64,000 nt of DNA from Selaginella tamariscina (lineage: Eukaryota > Streptophyta > Lycopodiopsida > Selaginellales > Selaginellaceae): the NCBI GenBank assembly GCA_003024785.1, contig PUQB01000002.1, positions 226,001 through 290,000 of the forward strand. Direction: 5' to 3'. Positions 23,460-35,544 of this stretch are shown piece after piece. The position numbers and the translations under genes were made by a program. The notes under the pieces were generated by a model, which did no database searches, was not told where the DNA came from, and saw nothing but the letters and a program-made list of their open reading frames with translations. Within the stretch, counting starts at the first letter, position 1. Each line of letters starts with the position of its first letter.

Positions 23460-24048
23460 CTAATACTTTCCGTTCTTACTTTTGTTTGGCAAGACTTTCT
23501 TGGTCTTGCCATTAAGACTGTTCTGCTTCTTCCATTCCCAGAGGGGAACCCTCAGATCGTCCTTCTTGGCGATCCTAGTGAGCAAAGGAATGAGCTTGAG
23601 CAGCTCCTTGTCAGTGCTGGCATTGGAACCGAGAAGAAGGGAATTGGAAGGGCATTCTCTGTATTGTTCTTGTAAGTCTCTGGTTTGTCATCCACCACTA
23701 CAATCTTCTTCATGTCCCTGCCCAGAAGAGCAGCTGGCTTCACCACAAAATCTACGCACGAATCCCCATACAGCCTGTGCGTGACACACTTGTGCTTGCG
23801 ATCGATGTCATCGATTACCTTCTCAGCACATTCCCTTGTCCCGCGGTGAATATCGCAACCTCGTACAGATTCTTGACTGCCTCCAGGAAATCATCCAAGC
23901 ATGGCCTCCTTACCTCACCATCAATCAGCGTATTGTCTAGATCGAGCACGAGAGTCGGCGCCCACGGTGCTGCGAGAGCTGCGGGGGCAACAGCGCCATG
24001 TCCAAAACCCTGAATCTCCCTAACCCTAACCCTAGGGTCTATCTGCAC
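23460..24048 (-). pseudogene. FCP1/SCP-like HAD phosphatase pseudogene
   Basis: Without any intron the minus strand encodes the whole catalytic core of an FCP1-like (NIF family) phosphatase, which removes phosphate from Ser/Thr such as those of the RNA polymerase II C-terminal domain. The signature DxDxT is present in TLVLDLDNTLIDGE (about 23930-23955), followed by YEVAIFTAG. A frameshift near 23825 moves on to EKVIDDIDRKHKCVTHRLYG, then LGRDMKKIVVVDDKPETYKN with the conserved DD. A second shift near 23640 leads to DKELLKLIPLLTRIAKKDDL and a basic tail ending KSKNGKY and TAG at 23460. Upstream the DNA has CCCTAGGGTTAGGGTTAGGG, a telo-box-like leader. Lack of introns suggests a retrocopy, but I see no poly(A). 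Two frameshifts make it non-functional as given. Confidence 0.8.
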
Positions 24049-27000
24049 CTTAATTCCTTTTATACTTTATTAAGTAAACTTTTTAACTTTTCAAATATAT
24101 TATTCCATATTTCAATTGTAAACTTTTTAATTATTTTTTTCCTTTAAAATTATAAGTTGCTCTTTTACAATTGTACTGGGACACAAATAATATTAATTGT
24201 TAAGATAAGAAAGTTCATTAAATAACATGGAAGTAAAATTATTAAAATTGTAATAATATTCTATATATCAAGTATAAAATATGTATATTAAATTGGAGTT
24301 ACAATTTTGTTGTGAAGGATTATCTTAGTGTTCGTAATAATCACTGCAACTGAGACCAAAATTTTACAACCTTGTTATTTAGTTTAACAAATAGATTTGA
24401 CTTGTTCACTGTAACATCAAAGTTATCAAACCATTTAAAATGTTTAAAACGTTTGAAATTTACTTTTAAGTGTTTTAAATTATATATGTCTTTGTAATAT
24501 CAACAAAGATTAATGTCAATACACCTTTAGTTCATCTTATTATTCCTCTTTAATTTTAATTTTTGATCATATCAAGAGTCCCACAGTCCTAATTAAATTA
24601 AATAGTGAATCACAAGAGTTTTTATTAAAACAATCGTATGTGAAAAACCTTAAGAGGACATCATTTCTTTAGTACCGACACTTAAACATAAAGAATTATA
24701 GATTATGTAAAAATATTTAAAAATATTCCATACATAACAAAGCAAATCAGAAATTTAAAATAATTTAGATAATCCATTGTTTGTTTTTAGAGTTTTTGAA
24801 TTTTCTTAAAAGTGACAATATTAAATTTTTTTATAATCACACTTATATATGTTATAATTAATTTTTCTTTTGTTACTTAATTTTCTTCTTTTATTCTAAA
24901 TAAGAATTTCAATTTCAAATTTGAGAAAGTGCACACATTTATGCCATACAAATTTTGGACAAATAAGAGGAAATAATTTTATTTTGCAGCAATTTGATTT
25001 CTTATAACCAATCACCACTTATTAAATCTTAACTCTGTAAGCCGAGTCTAAATATATTTCTTTATTACTTCACCACACACATACCACTTTGGCAGGCACG
25101 TGCGCAGACACACACATGCGCATGTATTTGCATCAAAATGAACCCTGTCTCTCACCGTGTATTTGTTTGTGTATACAAATGTATATAAATGTCACGAGTG
25201 GTATCTGAAGAGTACCACCATGTTCATACAAAATCATCATAAGCTAAATGAAAGTCTTTATATATGTGATAGCTCACATCCGATTAAATACCTCAATAAA
25301 TTGGACTAACTGAAAATACATAAAATATGAATTGCGAATGTAAATGATGTATCACAGTAAGTTTCATATGGCTACACACAAATCAATGGATGCGTGTTGG
25401 TTTATCTTGAAATACCAGCCTCCAAACATATTTTTAATTCTTGCATACCCATAATAACAACATTTAAGATATTATTATATTTTAAATTTTTGTTAATTAA
25501 CTTATTTATATAAATTTAAGACAAATTATCTTAATATTTGTTTCATTTTATATATCTTTTAAATTACATAATATATACAATGATTCCTAATAATGTGACC
25601 ATTTTCTTTTAACATGATATTCTTTAAATTTAACAATATATTCTTAAGTTTAATATTTAGCAACAATTTTTGCATTATAATTAATAAGTCACAACCACAC
25701 ATACACAATAAATATTAATGTATTTAAACTATATGTTTTATATGCTAATTAGAATGGTTTAGACAAACTTCATTTTGTTCAACATCCATGTTGATTATAT
25801 GTTTTTTTTATAGTCTTTTATTTTTAATTATTATGTTACATGTATCTAACAAAACTAATAATCTAACTTTAAATAAAAAACTTGAACTTAATAAGTCTCA
25901 ATTTGCAACATACAGTGATTTTTATGCAACTTACTTAGAAGTCTTTTAAAAAAAATTGATTTATTATATATGGTTAAGTTAAAAGTAGCGAGTTACTTCA
26001 CAATGAACTTGAATCGTAAGGTTTGAAATGAGTTTATGCATTATAAACTTATAAAATACCACAAGTGTTAAAATAAGATTAAAATGTTTTTTATATACTA
26101 TCTTTTAAGGAGATGTATAAAGAGGAAAAGTAAAACTAACTTATGGGATCCCTTTAATGGCACCACGGACCGACTTTAATCTTTTGTGAAAGATTTGTTA
26201 ATCACTATGATAAGGTAACCAATAGAAGAAGCTCTTGATATATAATAATCTTGTTTAGTAAAATACAGTTCCAATTATGATTATAAAAAAGTTATAAATA
26301 ATTAGGATAATGTTGAAGATAATGAGCATCACATAATAGTGTTATTAATAAGAAAAAAAAAGCATCATGTGTTTGTGAAATTATAGGAGTGTTACGATGA
26401 CATAAATAGCGTGTAAAAAGAACCACTACAAGAGATAAAATAAGATTATGTTGTTCATACTCCATTTAAAAAGCGCTTCATATTACATAGGATAATCAAT
26501 AAACCATGAAAAAAAACATGAATGTGTTAGGTGGTCAATAATGTTATAAGGCTCATATTAAAAAATTAAATTATGAATGTATTAATTATTAATTATATTA
26601 TAAATTGTATTTTTAACATTATGTTACCATGAGAATCAAATTATGAATGTGTTTATGTATTAATCACATTTTAAATCATGTGTACTTAGAACTTTTTTGA
26701 AATTTCTTTACGATTTCAACCTTTCAAACCACATACTCAAGCATGTGAAATTTAATTATGAATGCGCTACGTAATTAACAAAGTTGTAAGGCTCCATCAG
26801 TACAAAGAAACGATAAATGTGTTTAATTACTAATTATGTTATAAATTATATTTTTAATATTTTGATATCATAAGAATGAACCATGTATGTATTTAATAAT
26901 TAGCCATGTTGTAAACCATGTGTTTAATACTCTCTTGCTACATACATTCAATCATACATGTCTTAAACATATACTTAATAGTGTTGTAAAAAACATTAAA

Positions 27001-27373
27001 ACATGAATGCTATAAAACCAAACCATGAATATAATTAACTTATGATTGTATTGGATATATCTCATTAAGTTGAAAAGTTATTAATTAAATGGTATTTTTA
27101 AAATGAAAATGATTTTTAAACCTAATATTTGGTGATGATTTAAAATAAGAAAGCTTAGGTGGATTTAATGTTGAAAATGAAATTTCAAACATATTTAAAG
27201 TCGAGTGCTAATCTTAATTTATATTTAAAAGTAATTTTATGAAACAACATAAGTGAATTTTAAAGTAAAATAAAAAACTATCATGATAAAGTTCTTCTAT
27301 AAAGTAATATTTAATGTTATTAAAGTTTTTAAAAATTTAATAAAAGTATTATTATGATATAACAAGATCGACT
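24049..27373. other. AT-rich intergenic DNA
   Basis: No gene, RNA or transposon end recognised. Between about 26520 and 27030 loosely repeated phrases such as ATGAATGTNTTAATTA and ATTATGTTATAAA recur, perhaps an old tandem array. Confidence 0.6.
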
Positions 27374-27570
27374 TGAAAGAGCAGATATATAATAAAAATG
27401 TCCGATGTATTAGTTTACAAAAACCCTGTTTATATACAGGAGACCTCCTGCCACGTGGCACACATGCAACATGTGGCGCTGACACATGGCACCACCCCAT
27501 GTGTCACTACGCATGTGTGTATATACACATGCGTATATACGGTATATTAACTAATATACAGTATCTTACA
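27374..27570 (-). repeat. gypsy 3' LTR
   Basis: 197 bp. Contains a G-box-like palindrome in CTGCCACGTGGCAC, a hairpin-forming CGCATGTG...CACATGCG and a GTATATTAACTAATATAC near-palindrome close to the outer end. Confidence 0.9.
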
Positions 27571-27619
27571 CTATCCTCCCCTCTGCGGCTGTGTAGATGG
27601 TGATGGATCTGATGGTCCT

Positions 27620-30600
27620 AGATCTGTGAGCTGGGCCATCTAAGGTATGACCAAATGTACTCAACGAGTCTCGAACGACAAACCGTTTCATTCGACGTGA
27701 ACTATCTCAACCTCATGAGATCCCACCAACTGTACTTGATATACCTGAGGACCAACCTTTCGGAGTACTCGGTAGGGACCAAGCCACTTATGTAATAAAC
27801 CAGTTGCAAGCCCAGGTGCAGTCAGCTTGGGAAAACGTACCAGGACTAAGTCACCGTCAGCAAAATCTGGTGGAATTTGATGTCGTGCATTGTAAGAAGA
27901 TTGCTGCGCATTTGAGCTCGACCAAGATGTTCAGCAGACTCTGCACGCAGAAGAGGCAAAACAGCATCCAAATGTCGAGCCCACATCTTTGCATCCTCGG
28001 CACGTGGCAGATTCGATGATAACCCCAATTCACTAGGCAACTTAGGATCATATCCATACAATGCCTTGAATGGAGAGATACCAATCGAACTCTGAATGCC
28101 TGTTACATAAGCAAATCTCAAACATCGCAAATACCAATCCCAGTCCGTGTGATTGAAGTTCACATACTTCGAGATCATACCCTTGAAGGTCCGATTCAAT
28201 CGCTCCACCAAACCATCAGTTTGTGGATGATAGGAGAGGCAAATGAATGTTTTACCCCTAACCTCTCACACAACACTCGGATACCTCTGCAATGAAAGCG
28301 GGGCCATTGTCTGATAACATCCGCTCTGGACAAGAATGCTGCAAAACCACATTATCGAACAGAAAACAAAGCTGTTGACATGGCAGTTGCATCCGGAAGA
28401 GCACCAACCTCCACCCATCGAGTTAAATAATCGGATACAAAATGATGTACTGGTTACCGAGAAGAACGTGGAAAAGGTCCCATTAAATCCACTGCAATTA
28501 ACTCAAAAGGGCGAGAGACATTGATGGATTCCAACATCCCCATGGCCCGAGTCGTAGAGGAATTCCGAGTTTGACAAGTGGGACAGCTTTGAATATACCT
28601 GATCACATCACCACGCATGCTGGCCAATAAAATGATCGGCGCAGCTTCTCCAACACTCGTTGGTGACCAAGATGACCTCCAACAATAGGTGAATCATGAT
28701 ATGCTCGAAGAAGGTGTGGAACATATGTAGAGGGTACAACCAAACGCCATCTGTCCTCTGGATTTGTCCCAATAAAATACAATAAACCATCCTGAAGTCG
28801 AAACTGAGCATGATATTGTCGAAACCGAGGTTCGGAAGACGGATTGCAAACGCATCGCGTAATTGCCTCGTCCATGGTTCATGTTTTTGAGCATCCTGCC
28901 ACTGTTCCAAGGATGGTAAGTCGGCATCGAATACCTGAGGGGCTTGTATCAAACCGAACGCTGCAGCTACTGCATGAGCAGGCAAAGTGGAATCGGAGAG
29001 GGGTGCTCGAGAAAGTGCATCCGCATCCACCATTGTTCGCCCAGGCCTGTGCACCACCTTAAAGTTATATACCTGGAGACGTAATGCCCATCTGGCTACG
29101 CGACCCACTAAATTCTTCCGTTTTAATAAGGAAGTGACAGCAGCATGATCACACTCCAAAAGTGTTTCACTCCCATGTAAGTAGGCATGAAGTCGTTCAA
29201 AACCCCAAACAGCAGCAAGGCATTCTTTTTCAGTAGTGGAATAATTCCTCAGCCGGCGTGAGTACTCGACTAATGTAAGCCACCGGGTGTCGAATTGAAG
29301 AATCCACAGCATCAGTTTGCATCAATACACCACCAATACCAACATCTGAGGCATCTACTCGTAAAATGAACGGACGAGTAAAATCTGGGTATTGAAGCAA
29401 TGGTGGAGTTGTCAGGAACTCTTTTAACTGGTCAAATGCCTGCTGACACCTGCGAGTCCACCTGAAAGATACCTGTGGATGAACTAACTCCCGAAGAGGG
29501 GCAGTTCGATCAGTGAGATGATCGATGAATCGACCCAAGTACTGCACCTTGCCCAAGAAACGCTGGACTTCCTGTACTGTACGGGGACGAGGAACTCTCG
29601 AACAGCTCGTAACTTCATTGGATCCACCTGTAAACCCTCTCGAGATATACGGTAACCCAAGTAAGTGGTGTCGGTCGAACCAAACACACACTTTTCAAGT
29701 TTCAACTTCAGGCCAACTTCTCGAAATCGATCAAGAACGCGCGTACATCACGAATGTGATCCTCCCAAGAACCAGACCCATGAATGAGCACATCGTCGAT
29801 AAAATCGGCAGTGATATCAGGCATATCGGAAAGAAGCTCATCCATCATGCGTTGAAAGGTGGCAGGAGCTGAAGTCAATCCAAAAGGCATGACCAAAAAC
29901 TCGTAAAGACCAAATGGTGTCCGGAAGGCCGTTTTTGGAATATCCTCCTCAGCCATAGGAACCTGCCAATATCCTGATGCCAAATCCAACTTAGTAAACC
30001 ATCGACTCTGACCCAAACGATCTAATAGATCGGCAGAGTTCGGAAGTGGATAGACATCTTTGATGGTAACATCGTTAGAGGTCGGTAATCCACACAAAAT
30101 CGTAGAGATCCATCAGGCTTGGGAACCAAATGAGGTTCACATGCCCATGGACTCCGTGATGGACGACACACCCGCTTACCATCATATCAGTAACAGCTGT
30201 TCGCATGGCTGATAACTCTTTTGGTGACCTGCGTCGAACCGGGACTTTGAAAGGCTTTGCATTGCCGTGGGTATACAGTGTCGAGTCTTCACACGTGCAC
30301 CTTGGGACAGATCAAATTTGAACAAACTTGCATACTGCTGCTTAAGTTGTTCGATGCATTGTGCTCGATACTCCGGTGACGGATCCGGCATTTGAACCTG
30401 TTGAGATGAACACCACCCAAGACTGGAATCAAAGGAGCTGTATGTGTGATACAAACAGCAACAAGCTTCTCTGGACGTAAAGGAACAGACTGCAGAGACA
30501 CAGACTCCAAGCGTAATACAGGAGGAGAGAGTGAAAAATCACACATACCTTTCGACTGCTTCAACCAATCACATCCCAGAATAATGTCAAAGACCTGGGA

Positions 30601-30923
30601 AGGGACAACCCTAAGAGACCCAGAGGGAAACTTACGATTGTCACCCAAAACCAGCGTAGTCGAAGTGGTGTACTGTGATACTGCACGAGACTGCCCATTA
30701 CCATATAAAATGTGCAAGACCTTATCTGCACGTCTTAAGGGTAACAGCACCGATGCGCTAGAGAAGAAGTTATGGAAGACATACTGGATCCTGTATCCAC
30801 AAGCACTGTGACTGAAAGATCATTCACTCGTGCAGAAAATGTGAAAACTGGATGATCTGGTGGAACTTGCAAACCCTTGATATGCATAGCGGAAAAAGCA
30901 TGGAGGTGAAGTCTCCATCGCAC
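27620..30923 (-). pseudogene. gypsy pol (protease-RT-RNase H-integrase), broken
   Basis: Protease: VTVLVDTGSSMSSI (about 30800), then FDIILGCDWL. Reverse transcriptase: [52 protein letters not shown] and the catalytic DFIDDVLIHG (about 29780-30060; Phe-Ile-Asp-Asp instead of the usual Tyr-x-Asp-Asp). RNase H: FILRVDASDVGIGGVLMQTD, YSTTEKECLAAVWGFERLHA, and the tail DADALSRAP. Integrase: HHCC-type VGGHLGHQRVLEKLRRSFYW and, near the end, MVERLNRTFKGMISKYVNF with FRALYGY-like FKALYGYDPKLP. I see no chromodomain. Frameshifts lie in the protease, between RT and RNase H, and inside the integrase core. Confidence 0.9.
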
Positions 30924-30989
30924 GGGATCCCTCCGTCGCCCGTACGATTATGGTTTTCCGCAACAGATCCATCTGCAAGAGAGGCTTCG

Positions 30990-32013
30990 TCATCTGAAGC
31001 TCATCATCAGACATAATGGCCGCCACAGGCACACCATCCGGAACATATGGTCGCCAGCCTGGATGTGGTGGACGCCAATCAGGATACACATCGCATGCCC
31101 GCCAAGTATGTCCAGGTCCCAACAGGCCCAACAATGAACTTGATTGGGTCGACCTGCATTGTTCCGATTCCTCCTGTCACGAATCCGTGGATTTTGACCA
31201 CCACGGGCAGGTACTGGAGCAGGTGCAGGACGATTCGTGGAAGGTGGTCCACGGGGTGGGCCCCGAGGTCGACCACGAAAGGCTTGCCGTGCGGGCACAT
31301 ATGCAGCAGCATCAACCTCCATTGGATCAGCACGCTGAACAAGAGGAGCAGGTAACCCAAGGGGAACACGGCCCTCACCAGGCACCAACTCAAAACGTTG
31401 AGCTAGTGCAAAAGCTTCCTCCAATGTGGTAGGACGAAGAGCCCGAACGAATCGAACAAGTTCGGGTCGCATAGTTGGCCATAACATACCGAGCTTAATA
31501 GGCTCAGGCATGTTAGGATATGCACGCCGAACTAAATCCCCGAACCTAATACTGAACCGCATAACAGACTCACCAGGATGTTGTCGTATCGCATGCAGTT
31601 GTTGGAAAGCATCATCTGAATCCTCAACTTTGCCAAACGTACGTTTGAGGCATTCCGTTAACCGATTACTATTGGCTTGAATCTCCGCAGCCAATCCATT
31701 ATACCACTTGAGCGCAGGGCCTTCCAAACATGTAGGGAATTCTCTGAGAGCACGGGCCTCATCCCAACCATGGTAACGAACAATGACTTGGAAATGATCA
31801 AACCAGTGGTATACATCATCTCCCGGATCACCACAAAAAGATCGGGGTCGAACCCTCGGATTTGTGGCCTGAAGAAGATGAAGGAGTACTAGAAGCAGAT
31901 CCCCCGGCATGAGGCTCAGACGGGGAAGAGGAGGACGGACCCTCAACAAAGCGCTCCAACAACTTAGTTTGTGCATCAATAGCAGTAGCAATAATGCTAA
32001 AAGCCGTCTCCAT
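30990..32013 (-). pseudogene. gypsy gag, frameshifted
   Basis: The likely start is the ATG at 32013 (METAFSIIATAIDAQTKLLE), followed by a Ser/Pro-rich stretch. The frame changes near 31860, after which the capsid-like domain is open: DDVYHWFDHFQVIVRYHGWD, ALKWYNGLAAEIQAN, FGDLVRRAYPNMPEPIKLGM. This is the retrotransposon gag fold that packages element RNA. An Arg/Gly/Pro-rich region follows, then a zinc knuckle whose halves lie in different frames (HCWAC and GHTWRACDVYP, near 31090-31140). One missing base inside the knuckle best explains this. The capsid part is thus intact but cannot continue into protease. Confidence 0.85.
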
Positions 32014-32076
32014 GTTATTGTCATGGAAACAAGAAAAGAAAAGGCGGAAGAAAGGAATACCCAACTTCTCCACCAA

Positions 32077-32283
32077 TGAAAGAGCAGATATATAATGAAA
32101 AATGTCGATGTATTAGTTTACAAAAACCCTGCTTATATACAGGAGACCTCCTGCCACGTGGCACACATGCGACACGTGGTGCTGACACATGGGGGCCAGA
32201 TCACCACCCATGTGTCACTACGCATGTGTGTATATACACATGCGTGTATATACGGTATATTAACTAATATACAGTATCTTACA
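32077..32283 (-). repeat. gypsy 5' LTR
   Basis: 207 bp, matching 27374-27570 with few substitutions plus a GGGGCCAGATC-type insertion in the middle. Same palindromes as the 3' LTR. Confidence 0.9.
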
Positions 32284-32897
32284 GACTGTAATAATAAAAT
32301 GTATATGTATCTATCTATCTATATATATATTTATTAAGTACAAACAAGCGATGGATCGTAAAATGTCGGTCAAGTGTGTATGGCTTGAACTTTGTGTTAA
32401 ACAGCTGGTCCAAAGAAACATGTAAAAGTCATGTGCATTTCCAAGCATTCATTGGTTACTAACGAACACTATAAAGTTCTGCTTTTTCTTCCACCGACAC
32501 ACACTCGAGAGATTGTCCCCAGCCGTCCGTTTGCTGCCAAGCCACATTTCATCTAAGAACATGTCACATATTAAGACATATGGACTGCTTAAAGCTCCAA
32601 AATGTTGGTAGCTGTGGCCTCTTAAGCTGTGTCATAGTCATTGTATGTTATTAATTAGTTATGATATCCATATTACATATCCAATCCACCCCACACACGC
32701 GCGCACATGGATTTAATCGAGTGGTTTCGCCTTAAACCCCTAGGGTTTATGAACATTAGAGAATATAACTCGTATATCCTATATTCGTTAGATGAGTAGG
32801 GTTTGTCTAAGGAAGCGTCCTTACCATCTTCCTTTAGGTTTCATTCATGCGTAGAATATTCTGGTACTATTTAAAGAAGGTTAAAGAAGCGGCTACA
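32284..32897. other. Intergenic DNA
   Basis: No gene. Short (TATC)n/(AT)n run near 32308-32332. A telo-box-like AACCCCTAGGGTTT lies near 32736, upstream of the next reading frame. Confidence 0.5.
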
Positions 32898-32905
32898 ATG
32901 GCAGC

Positions 32906-33121
32906 ATGGTGGTCCCGCCAGGGACTCCACTAGCTATGGAAGCGATTATTGAAGGAGGCTTAATTGCTGCAAGCATGATTGTTGGTGCTGGAATTGGGCT
33001 CGGATTGCACTGTGCCGATAGCTTGGCTTCTTCTGTGAAATCTTTATTTGGGCATTTCCCGGATAACAACGAGCAGTCAGGACATAATATGGAGCATTTC
33101 CCACCAAATAATGAAGATTAA
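32906..33121 (+). CDS. Small hypothetical protein with one hydrophobic segment
   Basis: 71 codons. MVVPPGTPLAMEAIIEGGLI, then AASMIVGAGIGLGLHCADSL: a stretch of about 28 residues with spaced Gly/Ala that could form one membrane helix (glycine-zipper-like), followed by an acidic, Asn-rich tail. An earlier ATG at 32898 is in another frame and soon stops, which would weaken translation of this one. I do not recognise the family. It could be a real small membrane protein or a chance frame. No paralogue is seen in the window. Confidence 0.35.
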   Translation: MVVPPGTPLAMEAIIEGGLIAASMIVGAGIGLGLHCADSLASSVKSLFGHFPDNNEQSGHNMEHFPPNNED

Positions 33122-33374
33122 TTATCTTCTATTAGTGTGTGTATAGAGCATAGGGTTAACTCTAGGTTAGCCAACCTAACAAAAAGTTAGGGTTAACTAG
33201 GCTAACTATATTTGGCCTGGAGCCATGTAGAACGGTCCTTGAAATATAAATATCTCTTCGTTGATTTATATTCCATATTCACTAAGACTCATTCTAAATA
33301 TATATGTATATATGTGTGCATGTACTGTGAGAGCTCAGACGTGGATCTTACATCACTTAATATATTAATATAAA

Positions 33375-33610
33375 AGCAGAATCTAGAATTTATACATCAG
33401 TGTTACAATCCCCAGGGCGGCAACATAAATAGCCCACCTCTACAAGGAAGTAGCTAGAGAGACTCAACTCAAGCATTGTTAATATAAAATGAAGTAGAAT
33501 CTAGAACTTATACATCAGTGATGATTAATCATTACGATCCCAAAGGGCGGCAACATAGAAAGCCCACCTCTACAAGGAAGTAACTAGAGAGATGAAAAGA
33601 AACTCAAGCG
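33375..33610. repeat. Two-copy tandem duplication at the 3' end of a SAUR
   Basis: GAATCTAGAATTTATACATC starts one copy and GAATCTAGAACTTATACATC the next, about 115 bp later. Both end with CTCAAGC, the reverse complement of the SAUR stop region. The 3' UTR of the gene at 33604 was duplicated as a unit that stops right at the end of the coding sequence. Confidence 0.8.
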
Positions 33611-33990
33611 TTATAGAAGTTAAGCAGCTCGTCCACTTCCAACTGTGTCGCTGTGGGATCGTTCTTTCCCAGTAGCCACATGAAATGCTCAAACAACACA
33701 GCATCACATGGTATTGTGAGTGCACCTGTTGGGTTGAATCCGTATTCGTCTGCTGTCCTGTCAAGTAGAGCCTTGAACAGGGGATTCCCCAGCATATGAG
33801 TGCCTACCACATATCTGTGTAGCTCATTCCCAAGTCCAACATAGATTGCCAAGCATCCCTTTGGGACATCTCGAGGAGGAGATTCACTTCTATGATAGAA
33901 AACCTCTTCACATTGAGACTCTGAGATGTTTGAGTTGCTTCTGTTTAGCTTGGACACCAGACGGTGCATCTTGGTGCCCAGAAGCTGCAT
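33604..33990 (-). CDS. SAUR family protein, intact
   Basis: 128 residues from the ATG at 33990 (MQLLGTKMHRLVSKLNRSN); an in-frame ATG at 33969 is an alternative. The core is complete: PPRDVPKGCLAIYVGLGNEL, HRYVVGTHMLGNPLFKALLD, EYGFNPTGALTIPCDAVLFE, HFMWLLGKNDP, ending ELLNFYNA. No intron, as usual for SAURs. The family is auxin-induced, short-lived and promotes cell expansion by blocking PP2C.D phosphatases that restrain the plasma-membrane proton pump. The linker is shorter and less Ser-rich than in the + strand copies, so it is a separate sublineage. A TATA box and a G-box lie upstream. Confidence 0.93.
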   Translation of the reverse strand: MQLLGTKMHRLVSKLNRSNSNISESQCEEVFYHRSESPPRDVPKGCLAIYVGLGNELHRYVVGTHMLGNPLFKALLDRTADEYGFNPTGALTIPCDAVLFEHFMWLLGKNDPTATQLEVDELLNFYNA

Positions 33991-34076
33991 TTCGAGACAA
34001 AACTTGGAAACAGTTTTCTAAGTTGTAAGTAACAGCTACTCTTGGCAGATGTATACATGATGTTGCAGTGGATCGC

Positions 34077-34086
34077 ATATTATATA
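34077..34086 (-). promoter_or_regulatory. TATA box of the 33.6-kb SAUR
   Basis: The minus strand reads TATATAATAT about 90 bp before the ATG at 33990, a spacing like that of the other SAURs here. Confidence 0.65.
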
Positions 34087-34121
34087 CAGGCTGCAAATTA
34101 ATGGGGAAGGACCACCAACCT

Positions 34122-34127
34122 CACGTG
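34122..34127 (-). promoter_or_regulatory. G-box CACGTG
   Basis: Perfect CACGTG about 135 bp before the ATG, in the proximal promoter. This is a binding site for bHLH (for example PIF) and bZIP factors, which are known to regulate SAURs; use here is inferred. Confidence 0.5.
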
Positions 34128-35544
34128 CAGATCACTATTAGCCTTTGAAGTTTCATACTCTGTGAACCACATATGCAGTAAATGTATATGATGCATATAT
34201 CTTAATCAGGTGCACTATGACGTTTCAAGTTAAGACTGCTTTAGTTTACTTTCTCAAAGAATGAAAAAGTGAAACTTGGTGACCATTCGATATCTTCTGG
34301 CCTATATCTTCGGAATCTTTTGGGAGGAGATAGATTCCACTTAATACATCATTTCAGCAAGAAAACACGTGAACTAGTGTATATAATAGATGTTTTCTGG
34401 ATATGAAGAAAACTTCATTCAGAAGTGGGCTTTACACGTGAGTCTGGTGGCCATATGGTGTAACTTGTGTGTGCGTGTGTATGTGTGCACACACCGTGCG
34501 TGTATGTGTGCAATGCAGGCTTGTACGTGTGTGCACCTGAGTGGGGATCGGTATCAAATATATATTTGAAACTGATATCATAAATGTACACAACACACAC
34601 TTGTATCTTCGTTACCACACACGCATACACAGCGTTACACACACAATTTAAGTAACACCTCAATGATGTGCTCTCTCTCTCATGCCTTAAACTATTGACA
34701 TAACCAAGCTTTGCTGTTGTACCACGTAGCTTCTATAATGGTCTCCACAGTTAAGAAATAATAAGAAATAACAGATAAGTTAGTACAGATTTAATTTGTG
34801 TGAGACCTGTTTGACATGTGTAGTTAGTGAAACTGGTATTAGTTAAATCCTGAGAATTTAGTTAAAAGATTTTAACTATAGTAGATGGTAACTTTCAATG
34901 ACATTTTGACGCTTTCACAGGGTTATTTCTGAACATTTTATATTTAAATATAAATTTTGTATTGATTTTATAATTTAAATTTTTAATCCTCTTATTCGTT
35001 GCGTGTCCCCTCTTTTAGATTTGACTTGTCACACGGAAACACATGCCCGCGCACACAAGGAATATAATGTATGTTATTTATGTATTTTTTATAGGCCTAA
35101 TTAAGTGCTCTCTCAACGTATGTTAGATATAACAAGGTTAAGAAGATGAATTCTATAAGAGTTAATAAATTTTAAAAATAAATTTACAAGGTTAAGCATA
35201 ACAAATAAATTACAAATCTAACTTAAAAATAAATTCATTACGTTAAGGGTTTTAATTTATAAATAAACTCATTAAGAATAAATTCACTAATTTAAGAATA
35301 ATAATTAAATTAAAAATTTATTAGTTGATAAATATTATTAAATAATTAAACTTAACAACGGTGAGAATGTCAAAGTTTGGGGTTTCAGTGTTTAATAACT
35401 AATTAAATTTAATTAACTAAAAAGGTAGGATCTGATGAATTTGTAGTGTACAGTTTTTTTTTTAATAATTTTATCCTGACTTGTGTACGAAACGTCCACG
35501 GCCAACTTGCTTGTGTGTAGGCCCCTCGGTTGTTTGTCTCCTAT
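34128..35544. other. Intergenic DNA
   Basis: No gene. TG-rich microsatellite near 34467-34535; AT-rich from 34900 to 35400. The segment 35431-35544 is a duplicate of 37181-37320 (promoter flank of the intact SAUR). Confidence 0.6.

Larger units (their letters stand above)
27374..32283 (-). mobile_element. Ty3/gypsy LTR retrotransposon, damaged
   Basis: About 4.9 kb on the minus strand between LTRs of about 200 bp (32077-32283 is 5', 27374-27570 is 3'). Both LTRs run from TGAAAGAGC to ATCTTACA on the + strand. GACT flanks both sides (27370-27373 and 32284-32287). Gag, protease, RT, RNase H and integrase follow in gypsy order. The LTRs are much more alike than those of the copia element, so this insertion is younger. 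It carries several frameshifts and is unlikely to be autonomous. After the 5' LTR the minus strand reads TGGTGGAGAAGTTGGGT, the expected place for a tRNA primer site; I cannot name the tRNA. Confidence 0.93.

Noticed and set aside
31016-31432. 138-codon + strand frame in the gypsy element
   Set aside because: Antisense shadow of the gag capsid and Arg-rich region.
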